30,049 nucleotides of DNA from assembly GCA_905214435.1 (NCBI GenBank), contig CAJMMA010000019.1:1-30049 (forward strand), given 5' to 3'. Shown here in pieces: positions 9,222 to 17,931 of the stretch. The position numbers were made by a program, and so were the translations under genes. Origin of the DNA: an uncultured bacterium (lineage in GTDB: Bacteria > Actinomycetota > Coriobacteriia > Coriobacteriales > Coriobacteriaceae). The notes under the pieces were generated by a model. That model did no database searches and was not told the origin of the DNA. It worked only from the letters and a program-made list of their open reading frames with translations. The first letter of the stretch is position 1; every line of letters starts with the position of its first letter.

Positions 9222-12200
9222 ATGCGCAGGAATTCCATTTTTACGAAACGGTGGGTGAAGGGAAGCGCGGTCCTCGTTGCCACTGCAGCGACGCTCGTGT
9301 TTGCCAATCCCCAGCAGGCGATTGCCACGCCACTCAAGGGCGTCGACTCGGCGACCGTGTCCCAGTCTGCCTCGAATGTCGTCGACATCGATTTCGCTGA
9401 CGGCATCAAGGGCCGTATTACGTTCCTCGAGGACGGTATTTTCCGTTATAACGTCGACCCCAAGGGTGAGTTTTCCGAGTACGCCACGCCGCGCAGTAAG
9501 TCCCACACGGCTAAGATCCAGGCTCAGCCCGATACCTCGGACACCTACAGCAAGCCGAGTGCGACGGTTGCCGACAAGGGCGACACTATCGAGATCACCG
9601 GCGGAAAGGCGACCGTGATCCTGGACAAGGCGACTGGCAAGATGAGTATCAAGTCAGGCGACCGTGTCGTGGTTTCCGAGTCCGCGTCCCTCGACCTTGA
9701 TAAGAAGGGTACCGTCCAGACGCTCGCCAAGGAGAAGTCCGAGAACTTCTTTGGCGGCGGCACCCAGAACGGACGCTTCCTGCACACCAACCAGACCATC
9801 GCCATCTCCAACACGAACAACTGGACCGATGGCGGCGTTGCCTCGCCCAACCCGTTTTATTGGACGAGTGACGGCTACGGCGTGCTCCGAAACACGTTTG
9901 CAGAGGGTTCCTACGACTTCGGTTCCACGGACTCATCGACGGTCACGACTTTGCACAGCGAGAATGAGTTTGATGCCTACTACTTCGTGGCGACCAACGA
10001 GGGAGCTTCGAACGTGGCAACTGAGATGCTGCAGGACTACTACAAGGTGACCGGTAACCCGGTACTGCTGCCCGAGTACGGGTTCTACCTTGGTCATCTT
10101 AATGCCTATAACCGTGATGGCTGGTCAACGACCTCGGGTCAAAAGAAGTGGGAGACCAAGGGCAGCAAGTCCTCGAGCGAGAAGGGCGACGTTAAGTACG
10201 AGTCTGGCATGTCGACGGGCTACAAGCTCGACGGCACACTTGCGGCCGAGACGCTCAACGGTGAGGGCCCTACGGTTGATACCGAGAACATGAAAGCGAC
10301 CGATTTCGACCGCCAGTTCTCTGCTCGGCAGGTTATCGATGACTACGAGGACAGCGACATGCCGCTCGGCTGGTTCCTGCCGAACGACGGCTACGGCGCC
10401 GGCTATGGCCAGAACGGTTACTACAAGACCGGCGGCGTCAACTCCGACGGAGCGAGCTCGGCCGACCGTCTTAACGCTGTGCGTGCCAACGTCGACAACC
10501 TTAAGAAGTTCACCGAGTATGCCAACTCAAAGGGTGTGAGCACGGGCTTGTGGACCCAGTCCAACCTTGAGCCCGACAGCAACCCTGAGACCCCGTGGCA
10601 TCTGCTTCGCGACTTCGACGCCGAGGTCAAGACGGGAGGCATCACTACCCTTAAGACCGACGTTGCCTGGGTTGGATCTGGCTACTCCTTTGGTCTTAAT
10701 GGCATCAAGACAGCTTATGACACGGTGACGACCGGCGCTAACAAGCGCCCCAACATCATCACGCTCGATGGTTGGGCCGGCACGCAGCGCTTTGGTGGCA
10801 TTTGGACCGGCGACCAGTATGGCGGTAACTGGGAGTACATTCGCTTCCATATCCCCACGTATATCGGTCAGAGTCTTTCGGGCAACCCCAACATCGGCTC
10901 CGACATGGATGGCATTTTTGGCGGCGACCCCATCATCTCTGCGCGTGACTACCAGTGGAAGACGTTCACGCCCTCTATGCTCGACATGGACGGTTGGGGC
11001 ACCTACCGTAAATCGCCCATGACGCACGGCGATCCCTACACAGGCATCTCGCGCTTCTACCTCAAGCTCAAGGCGCAGCTCATGCCCTATATCTACACGA
11101 GCGCGGCCTCGGCGGCCAACATCGACACGGGTAACGGCGATGCCGGCCTGCCCATGATCCGCGCCATGCTGCTTTCCGATAACTCCGAGTACGCCGCAAG
11201 CACCTCGACGCAGTACCAGTATATGTTCGGTGAGAACTTCCTAGTGGCACCGGTGTATCAGGATACCCAGGCAGACGAGAACGGCAACGACATTCGCAAT
11301 GGGATTTACCTCCCCAACTACGGCACCGACGAGAATCCCACCATCTGGATCGATTACTTCTCGGGTAAGCAGTATCGCGGCGGCCAGGTTCTCAACAACT
11401 ACGAGGCTCCGCTTTGGAAGCTGCCGCTGTTTGTGAAGGCCAACGCTATCGTGCCGATGTACGCCGAGAACAACAACCCCGAGGCCGTGAGCGACACCAA
11501 CACCAAGGGTACCGACCGCAGCCAGCGTATCGTCGAGTTCTTCGCCACCGAGGGCGACGGCACCTTTACGCAGTACGAGGACGACGGCTCCTCCATCGAG
11601 AACAACACGACTGAGGACGATTCCTACGGTACGATCGACAATATCTCCTACGGTGAGCATGTGAGCACCGTCTACAGATCCAAGGCCGCAGGCGGCACCG
11701 CGACCTTTACCGCCGAAGCCTCGCAGGGTGGCTACAACGGCTACGACTCCAATCGCACCACGACCTTCGTGGCCAACGTGTCCGCCAAGCCCATGAGCGT
11801 CGTCGCCAAGAACGGCGGATCCGCGCTCAACGTGGTTGAGGTCGACTCGCAGGAGACCTTTGACACCGCGACCCCCGAGGCCGGCCAGGCGGTCTACTTC
11901 TACAGCGAGACCCCTAACCTCAACCACTACGGCAGCGATGTGGACGGCACCGAGGCCGAGCGGGGCGAGAGCTTTAACAACACCAAGATCACCACGAACC
12001 CCAAGGTCTACGTCAAGTTCGCGAAGATCGATGTTGCTGCGGCGGCGCAGACGCTCGAGCTGGGCGGTTTCGTGAACGCCGACGCCACGCTCACAGCCGA
12101 TCGCCTCAACGAGAGCCTCTCCGCACCCACGAACCTTGCTGCCCCCGAGGACGTCACGACCCCAACGAGCATCAAGCTCACCTGGGGAAAGGTCGATGGT

Positions 12201-15200
12201 GCTACCTCCTACGACCTTAAGGTCGACGGCACCGTGTTCGCCGTGGGTGATGCGGCCGAGTTCACGCACACCGACCTCGCCTACAATAGCAAGCACACCT
12301 ACCAGATTCGTTCGCGCAACGCCGAGGGCTACTCCGCCTGGAGCGATGTGCTCGAGGCGAACTCCGCACTCGATCCGTGGCGGAACGTCCCCGACGCCGA
12401 GCAAATCACCTGGGAGGGCTCACTTTACGGCAGCCATAAGGCCGAGCTCGCCTTCGACCATGAGTTCCAGTCGGGCGACGGCGGTTTCCACTCCGGTGGC
12501 AACGATCTGGGCAAGGCGCTTACCGTTGACTATGGACGCGCTTACAAGCTCGATAAGCTCGAGTACTATCCGCGCGATGACGCCGGCAACGGCACTGTGA
12601 CCAAGATGCGTGTTGAGACGAGTCTCGATGGCGTCCACTGGACGAGCCAGGAGGTCGATTGGGCACGTTCCGCTGATTGTAAGACGGTAGCGTTTGACGG
12701 CACCGTGGCCGCCCGTTACGTGCGCATGACACCGCTCGCCTCGGTCGGCAATTTCTTCTCCGCGTCCGAGATTGCCATCTACAAGACCGACGGCACGGAT
12801 GGCTTCGCCGTGGGCTCCAACCTCAACAAGGCCACGATCTCCGACGGAGACTACTCCAACATGAAGAACTATCTGGGCCTCGAGAATCGCGAGCCCGATA
12901 CCCCGACGTTCGGTTCGCAGATCCGCGACCACTTCGCCGACCTCAACGATAACGGCGTTTACGACGTCTACGATTACTCGTTCACCATGGCGGGTCTTGA
13001 CGGCGGCACTAAACAAAAGGGAAAGGTCGCAGGTTCGCTCGCGGTGATTCCGAGCAAGACCGAGGTCGAGGCCGGTGATGAGATCACCGTTGATGTCTAT
13101 GCGGCCGACGCCAAGAACGTCAACGCCCTGGGCGCTCTCGTCAACTTCAAGAGCGACCAGTTCGAGTTTGTGTCCGAGAGCATCGCGCAGGACGGCTCGA
13201 CTGCCGGCATGGAGAACCTGTCTCGCGAGAAGGTCCAGTTCGCGGACAGAACGCAGACTATCAATCTCGCCTTTGCCAACCGCGGCGATGGCAAGCTCTA
13301 CAACGGTACCGGCGCGGTGGCGAGTTTCAAGCTCAAGGCCAAGACCGCCGGCAAGGTCGAACTGCCCTCGACATCTTGGCTCATCGGTCCGGCATGCGAC
13401 GCACTTGAGTTTGCGAGCGACGGCACGGTGACGATGCCGGATGTTCCTCAGCCAACGGTCGCCGAGTACGGTCAGGACGCCTTCAACATCACGATGACCA
13501 ACGATGAGCTCACGACCGACGACGGGACCAACGTCGAGAAACTTATCCAGCAGAAGAGCTATAACGCGCTGTTCGATAATAACGAGGGCGACAACGGCTT
13601 TGAGTTCCTATGGAACTGGAGCGGCAACTGGGACAGCGAGGGTAAGCTTCCGAGTTACGTGAAGCTTCCCACCACGATGACATTCGCATTTAAGACGCCG
13701 TCGAAACTCGATAGTGTCGAGGTCGTTAACCGCAACGGTGGCAACGGAACCGTGCAGAAGATCAAGGCTGTCGTGACGTTCGAGGATGGCTCGACCCAAG
13801 AGTTCGCGGGCGGGGAGTACGATTCCTTCCTGGCTCGCTACGCCTTTGACCTCTCTGCCGAGAACAAGGGCAAGAAGGCGACCAAGGTCGAGGTCACGCC
13901 GCTTGAGGCATCGGGTGACCAGATGCTCACACTGCGTGAGGTCAACTTCAACTACACGCAGGGTGTCGAGGCCATCGAGGGTGTCGAGCTAGGCAAGAAC
14001 CAGACCGAGTTCTTTGAAGGCGACATTACGCCCGTCGACGCCAAGGCTACGCCTGAGAGCGCTGGCTACCCCTATGTGACGGTCGAGAGCTCCGACCCCT
14101 CTGTGGTAAGCGTCTCCGCTGTTCAGGCTGGCGATAGCGTGAGCTACTACCTGCGTGCCAACAAGGCCGGCAAGGCAAAGATCACGGTGGCGTCGGTACT
14201 CGACCCCTCCAAGACCGCATCCTATGAGGTCGAGGTCAAGGCTGGTGTCGATACCTCTGCGCTCGTAGCAGCGCTTTCCAAGGCCGCGGGCTACAGCGAG
14301 TCCGTCTACACCAAGGATTCCTATGCAGCTCTCACCACTGCGGTCGAGGCGGCTCAGAAGCTCCTCGACAGCGGCCAGGGCAGCTATAGCAAGAAGGATG
14401 TCGCAGACGCCACAGCCAAGATCGAGAAGGCAATCGACGGCCTCAAGATGCGCCCTGTTGATGAGAAGATTCTCATCAACACGCCCGAGAACCGCAAGAA
14501 CGTCAAGGTGGCCGGCTTCTCGAGTGAGGCCGACTACGAGGGCAGCAACGCCGTCAACGCTCTCGACGGCGACGAGCGGACGCTTTGGCACAGCGACTGG
14601 GCCCATGGGACCGGTATGCCCCAGTATCTGAGTGTCGACCTGGGCCGCGACTACGATCTCACCGACGTTACATTCCTGCCGCGCCAGGACGGCGGCACTA
14701 ACGGCGATATCTTCGAGGCCGAGATACTGGTCTCCGACACTGCCGACGGTTATGAGAAGGGCACCGCCGCGTCGATGGGTACGTTCGCCTTCGACAACGA
14801 TGGCCGCGTACTCACCGACCGTGGCGACTGGAAACAGATGAGCTTTGGCGCCGCGCGCGGTCGCTACGTGACCGTCAAGGTGATTCACGCCGGCGGGGGC
14901 GACGTTGATGCCTACTGCAGCATGGCGGAGCTCAAGTTCTACGGTACGGCCGTCCCCGATCCGGTGGCGAAGGATGATCTCACTGCCGCGATCGAAAAGG
15001 TTGATGCCGAGCTTGCCGCCGGCGACCTCAAGGCCGGCGACTACACCGAGGCCTCCTGGACGGCGCTCGAGAACGCCCTGGCGAGCGCCCGCGCCATCTT
15101 GAGCGACGAGGATGCCACGCAGGACGAGGTCGACCAGGCGCTCAGGGCGCTCGAGAGCGCCCGCGACGCGCTCGAGAAGACCCCGGTGGTCCCGGTCGAG

Positions 15201-15635
15201 AATCCGACTAAGAAGCAGCTCAAGGCCCTGGTCAAGCAGGCGAAGGAGACTGACACCAGGGGCAAGACGGCCGAGTCTGTCAAGGCCCTGACGGATGCCA
15301 TTACCTACGCCGAGGACGTCTTGGGTGATGAGAATGCTTCCGACACCCAGATCCAGGCGGCCTATAGCCAGCTCAAGCTGGCCATTGAGAGTCTCAAGGA
15401 TGCCGATTCCGGCAACCAGGGCGGCTCGGGCAACCAGGGTTCCGGCAATGGCTCGAACGGCGGCAACCAGGCGGGCAAGCCCGCAGGCGACAAGGCCCAG
15501 GGCAGCAAGAAGAACGGTTCGGCGATTCCCAATACCGGAGACCAGACGGCGGCGACCGTCGCGACCGTCGGTGGTCTTGGCGCCATCATCGCCGCGATCG
15601 GCGCTTTCTTCCATCGTCGCAGCAAGGCTAAGTAG
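9222..15635 (+). CDS. Secreted, wall-anchored multidomain GH31 glycosidase (candidate alpha-N-acetylgalactosaminidase)
   Basis: A 2137-residue surface enzyme. A signal peptide (basic start, hydrophobic core, QQAIA cleavage region, about residues 1-36) precedes an N-terminal beta domain and a GH31 barrel. The likely nucleophile is Asp480 (TLKTDVAW) and the acid/base Asp531 (IWTGDQYGG). Then come a fibronectin III domain (967-1048), a discoidin/CBM32-like domain (1053-1192), a dockerin-like DLNDNGVYDVYDY segment (about 1241-1263), a cohesin-like domain (1268-1401), a second carbohydrate-binding-like domain (1440-1580), an Ig-like domain (1586-1672), FIVAR (1673-1745), a discoidin domain (1746-1907), two more FIVAR repeats (1915-1986, 1996-2061), a Gly/Asn linker, IPNTG (2102-2106), a membrane helix and RRSKAK. 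The GH31 plus FN3 plus discoidin layout resembles GH31 alpha-N-acetylgalactosaminidases of gut bacteria; alpha-glucosidase or alpha-xylosidase activity is not excluded. The GH31 assignment is firm, the substrate is not. AAAGGAG sets the start. Confidence 0.93.
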   Translation: MRRNSIFTKRWVKGSAVLVATAATLVFANPQQAIATPLKGVDSATVSQSASNVVDIDFADGIKGRITFLEDGIFRYNVDPKGEFSEYATPRSKSHTAKIQAQPDTSDTYSKPSATVADKGDTIEITGGKATVILDKATGKMSIKSGDRVVVSESASLDLDKKGTVQTLAKEKSENFFGGGTQNGRFLHTNQTIAISNTNNWTDGGVASPNPFYWTSDGYGVLRNTFAEGSYDFGSTDSSTVTTLHSENEFDAYYFVATNEGASNVATEMLQDYYKVTGNPVLLPEYGFYLGHLNAYNRDGWSTTSGQKKWETKGSKSSSEKGDVKYESGMSTGYKLDGTLAAETLNGEGPTVDTENMKATDFDRQFSARQVIDDYEDSDMPLGWFLPNDGYGAGYGQNGYYKTGGVNSDGASSADRLNAVRANVDNLKKFTEYANSKGVSTGLWTQSNLEPDSNPETPWHLLRDFDAEVKTGGITTLKTDVAWVGSGYSFGLNGIKTAYDTVTTGANKRPNIITLDGWAGTQRFGGIWTGDQYGGNWEYIRFHIPTYIGQSLSGNPNIGSDMDGIFGGDPIISARDYQWKTFTPSMLDMDGWGTYRKSPMTHGDPYTGISRFYLKLKAQLMPYIYTSAASAANIDTGNGDAGLPMIRAMLLSDNSEYAASTSTQYQYMFGENFLVAPVYQDTQADENGNDIRNGIYLPNYGTDENPTIWIDYFSGKQYRGGQVLNNYEAPLWKLPLFVKANAIVPMYAENNNPEAVSDTNTKGTDRSQRIVEFFATEGDGTFTQYEDDGSSIENNTTEDDSYGTIDNISYGEHVSTVYRSKAAGGTATFTAEASQGGYNGYDSNRTTTFVANVSAKPMSVVAKNGGSALNVVEVDSQETFDTATPEAGQAVYFYSETPNLNHYGSDVDGTEAERGESFNNTKITTNPKVYVKFAKIDVAAAAQTLELGGFVNADATLTADRLNESLSAPTNLAAPEDVTTPTSIKLTWGKVDGATSYDLKVDGTVFAVGDAAEFTHTDLAYNSKHTYQIRSRNAEGYSAWSDVLEANSALDPWRNVPDAEQITWEGSLYGSHKAELAFDHEFQSGDGGFHSGGNDLGKALTVDYGRAYKLDKLEYYPRDDAGNGTVTKMRVETSLDGVHWTSQEVDWARSADCKTVAFDGTVAARYVRMTPLASVGNFFSASEIAIYKTDGTDGFAVGSNLNKATISDGDYSNMKNYLGLENREPDTPTFGSQIRDHFADLNDNGVYDVYDYSFTMAGLDGGTKQKGKVAGSLAVIPSKTEVEAGDEITVDVYAADAKNVNALGALVNFKSDQFEFVSESIAQDGSTAGMENLSREKVQFADRTQTINLAFANRGDGKLYNGTGAVASFKLKAKTAGKVELPSTSWLIGPACDALEFASDGTVTMPDVPQPTVAEYGQDAFNITMTNDELTTDDGTNVEKLIQQKSYNALFDNNEGDNGFEFLWNWSGNWDSEGKLPSYVKLPTTMTFAFKTPSKLDSVEVVNRNGGNGTVQKIKAVVTFEDGSTQEFAGGEYDSFLARYAFDLSAENKGKKATKVEVTPLEASGDQMLTLREVNFNYTQGVEAIEGVELGKNQTEFFEGDITPVDAKATPESAGYPYVTVESSDPSVVSVSAVQAGDSVSYYLRANKAGKAKITVASVLDPSKTASYEVEVKAGVDTSALVAALSKAAGYSESVYTKDSYAALTTAVEAAQKLLDSGQGSYSKKDVADATAKIEKAIDGLKMRPVDEKILINTPENRKNVKVAGFSSEADYEGSNAVNALDGDERTLWHSDWAHGTGMPQYLSVDLGRDYDLTDVTFLPRQDGGTNGDIFEAEILVSDTADGYEKGTAASMGTFAFDNDGRVLTDRGDWKQMSFGAARGRYVTVKVIHAGGGDVDAYCSMAELKFYGTAVPDPVAKDDLTAAIEKVDAELAAGDLKAGDYTEASWTALENALASARAILSDEDATQDEVDQALRALESARDALEKTPVVPVENPTKKQLKALVKQAKETDTRGKTAESVKALTDAITYAEDVLGDENASDTQIQAAYSQLKLAIESLKDADSGNQGGSGNQGSGNGSNGGNQAGKPAGDKAQGSKKNGSAIPNTGDQTAATVATVGGLGAIIAAIGAFFHRRSKAK

Positions 15636-15655
15636 CCCCAGCAACAGCTAAGCAA

Positions 15656-15697
15656 GCGTGCCCGCCGTCCCACCCAAGGACGGTGGGCACGCTTTTT
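15656..15697 (+). terminator. Terminator of the GH31 gene
   Basis: A 15-bp stem (15656-15670 with 15678-15692, one G-U pair) with a 7-base loop, followed by TTTTT. Confidence 0.92.
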
Positions 15698-15754
15698 GAA
15701 TGTAGGCAGAAAGCTCCGACCCTTCGGCCTTAATCTCGCAAAGCGTTCCGTCTC

Positions 15755-15786
15755 CCGCCGAACACATCAGCATCGGCGGCTATACT
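15755..15786 (+). promoter_or_regulatory. purE promoter region with dyad
   Basis: TATACT (15781-15786) is a good -10 element. Immediately before it is a perfect 7-bp dyad, CCGCCGA (15755-15761) / TCGGCGG (15773-15779), which covers the -35 position and could be an operator. CCGAACA inside it resembles the core of the B. subtilis PurBox, but only one copy is seen. No clear -35 hexamer is present. Confidence 0.45.
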
Positions 15787-15852
15787 TGAATTATTTGCAG
15801 TTAAGGGTCGCGGATTGGCCGCGTCACCGCTCTCAACAGGAGGTCTTTGTTT

Positions 15853-16317
15853 ATGGCAGATCAAAAGCCGGTTGTCGGGATCATCATGGGCTCCAAGTCC
15901 GATCTGGGTGTTATGGAAGGCTGCACCGCCGAGCTCGAGGCGCTCGGTGTGCCCTATGAGCTCGTCATTGCGAGCGCACACCGCACACCGGCGAAGGTCC
16001 ACGAGTGGGCTTCGACTGCTGCCGATCGCGGTATCAAAGTGATTATCGCCGCCGCCGGCAAGGCCGCTCACCTGGGTGGTGTCGTGGCCGCCTTTACGCC
16101 GCTGCCGGTTATCGGCGTACCTATGAAGACGAGTGACCTGGGCGGTATGGATTCGCTGCTGTCGATGGTGCAGATGCCTTCGGGCGTGCCCGTGGCCTGC
16201 GTTGCCATCAACGGCGCCAAGAACGCCGCCATTTACGCCACGCAGATTCTGGGCGCATGCGACCCCGAGTACCGCAAGGTTATCGAGAAGATGAAGCAGG
16301 AGATGGCCGACGCCTAG
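15853..16317 (+). CDS. purE: N5-carboxyaminoimidazole ribonucleotide mutase
   Basis: A 154-residue cytoplasmic enzyme of purine synthesis that converts N5-CAIR to CAIR. Class I PurE motifs are present: GIIMGSKSDL near the N-terminus, ASAHRTPAKVHEW, the AAGKAAHLGGVVAAFT glycine loop, and GVPMKTSDLGGMDSLLSMVQMP. The ATG at 15853 lies 9 bases after AGGAGG (15838-15843); a TTG six bases earlier would be too close to it. No purK, its usual partner, is in the window. It is followed by the sortase gene after 35 bases with no terminator, so the two may share a transcript. Confidence 0.96.
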   Translation: MADQKPVVGIIMGSKSDLGVMEGCTAELEALGVPYELVIASAHRTPAKVHEWASTAADRGIKVIIAAAGKAAHLGGVVAAFTPLPVIGVPMKTSDLGGMDSLLSMVQMPSGVPVACVAINGAKNAAIYATQILGACDPEYRKVIEKMKQEMADA

Positions 16318-16352
16318 GCGTTCCGCCGTTTCACCGCAGTATAAGGAGAGCC

Positions 16353-17357
16353 ATGTCCGATTATCAGGGAAAACGATTCAAGGCTTCTCAGATTCCCGAT
16401 CCGTCGAAGCCGGGTGCTGTCCGTGCGGTACGGCAGGGTCGGACATCCTCTCCTCAGCAGCCGCATGCGCCGCGTCCCGTAACGACGACGTCCCATCGTC
16501 GTCAGGATACGCCGACTGCGTATCGCCCTTCGTCATATGGCACGGCAAAGAAGCAGGCTCGGACGACGAGACAGCTGGGTGACGCGCCGTCCAACTATGC
16601 CGAGCAGCCGCGTAAGAAACGCCGATCCATCATTCCCATCTTGCTCATCATCGTGGGCATCGGTCTGATTGTCGCCGCCGCTGCCATCTTTATCAATGCT
16701 CAGATTGGCTATAAGCAGGCGAGCGATTCGTACCAGAAAATCGAGAAGCAATATGTAAGCGATAAGGACGCCAGCGGCGTGCCGATTATCGACTTTGATG
16801 CGCTTGCTCAGACGAACCCCGAGATTGTGGGTTGGATTTACGTGCCGGGAACCAACATCAACTATCCCGTGGTGCAGACCAATAACAACTCCAAATACCT
16901 CAACACGCTGTTTGACGGTACGTCCAATGCATCGGGTGCGATCTTCTTGGACAGCGACGATACCGCGCCGGGAATGGTTGACCAGCAGAGCACGATTTAC
17001 GGCCACCATATGAACGACGGATCGATGTTCAATGTGATTTCGGACACCACTGATCAGGCGACGTTCGATAGCATCGAGTTCGTGTATTACATCACACGGG
17101 ATGCTACGTATAAGCTGCGACCACTGGCGACCAAAGTTGTCGAGGACACGTATGCCAAGGCGCGCACGCCCAATTTTGAGGGCGACGACGGGCTCAAGAA
17201 CTACCTGTCCGAGATGCTCGACGGTGCCTCTGCCGTGGCGAGCGATGCGGGCGATCGCGCCGCCTCGGCAACCAAGGTCGTAACGCTTGTGACCTGTCGT
17301 TCGTTATCGCTGAGCAACACGCGTGCTGTCATGGTGCTCACGCCGGTCGAGGAATAA
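16353..17357 (+). CDS. srtB: Class B sortase
   Basis: A 334-residue membrane-bound transpeptidase that joins sorted surface proteins to the wall or polymerises them. A long basic, Pro/Gln/Thr-rich cytosolic N-terminus (about 1-90) leads to KKRRSIIPIL and one membrane helix (about 93-117). The sortase barrel follows, starting at IIDFDALAQTNPEIVGWIYV, a segment typical of class B. Catalytic residues visible are His218 or His219 (IYGHHM), Cys315 (TLVTCRS) and Arg324 (SNTRAVMVL). AAGGAGAG sets the ATG at 16353. The nearest possible substrate in the window is the IPNTG protein upstream, though class B enzymes often prefer NPQTN-like signals, so the pairing is open. Confidence 0.93.
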   Translation: MSDYQGKRFKASQIPDPSKPGAVRAVRQGRTSSPQQPHAPRPVTTTSHRRQDTPTAYRPSSYGTAKKQARTTRQLGDAPSNYAEQPRKKRRSIIPILLIIVGIGLIVAAAAIFINAQIGYKQASDSYQKIEKQYVSDKDASGVPIIDFDALAQTNPEIVGWIYVPGTNINYPVVQTNNNSKYLNTLFDGTSNASGAIFLDSDDTAPGMVDQQSTIYGHHMNDGSMFNVISDTTDQATFDSIEFVYYITRDATYKLRPLATKVVEDTYAKARTPNFEGDDGLKNYLSEMLDGASAVASDAGDRAASATKVVTLVTCRSLSLSNTRAVMVLTPVEE

Positions 17358-17424
17358 GTTGTTCGAGAGTAGCTAAAAAAGCCCCGTTCCAAATTGGCTA
17401 CTCGACGACGGTAAGGGAGAAATA

Positions 17425-17841
17425 ATGCTCGAGAATGGCAAAACGATGCCTTCGGTTGATGCTTGGCTGCGCGAAGCCAAGGCCGATGTTTCGGCGGCTG
17501 ATTGTGGGATGTACCTGACACACAACGGCGTGGTGCGCGCGACGCCTAAGTCCGAGGTGCGTGGGGTCGAGACAGATGGTGTGGCGCCTGGACATAAGGT
17601 GGGCGGCATGGTGTTTGGCTACGACGCCAGCAAGGTACAGGCCGCCATCGAGGCGACGCGCGCGATGCCGGGTATCGGCTATGTGCGCGTGTGGCTGGCA
17701 AGCGGCGAGCTTGCCGTAGGTGACGACATCATGCTCGTGCTCATCGGCGGGGACATTCGCCCGCACGTGGTCGATGCGCTGCAGGCGCTCGTTGGCACCA
17801 TCAAGAATGAATGCGTGAGTGAGGTCGAGCGCGAGGAGTAG
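17425..17841 (+). CDS. Divergent MoaE-like protein (molybdopterin synthase large-subunit fold)
   Basis: A 138-residue cytoplasmic protein. The C-terminal two thirds resemble MoaE: YDASKVQAAIEATRAMPGIG, then VRVWLASGELAVGDDIMLVL, then IRPHVVDALQALVGTIKN. MoaE uses MoaD thiocarboxylate to make molybdopterin dithiolene. Here the conserved tail with the catalytic lysines (the FWK[KR]E region) is replaced by NECVSEVEREE, and the early GxVR motif is not in standard form, so normal catalysis is doubtful. No other molybdenum-cofactor gene is nearby. It follows the sortase by 67 bases, with a weak 7-bp dyad (17367-17373/17397-17403) between. The family call comes from remembered patterns and could be wrong at the functional level. 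Confidence 0.55.
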   Translation: MLENGKTMPSVDAWLREAKADVSAADCGMYLTHNGVVRATPKSEVRGVETDGVAPGHKVGGMVFGYDASKVQAAIEATRAMPGIGYVRVWLASGELAVGDDIMLVLIGGDIRPHVVDALQALVGTIKNECVSEVEREE

Positions 17842-17871
17842 AGGCTTGCGTCGACAGAAGGATCGTTTATA

Positions 17872-17910
17872 AAAATGCCCGCCGGTACGTGTGATACCGG
17901 CGGGCATTTT
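17872..17910. terminator. Bidirectional terminator
   Basis: A perfect 16-bp stem (17872-17887 with 17895-17910) with a 7-base loop. It has A-run and T-run ends, so it works in both directions between two convergent genes. Confidence 0.93.
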
Positions 17911-17931
17911 GCGTTTTGGGCGCGGTTGGCG

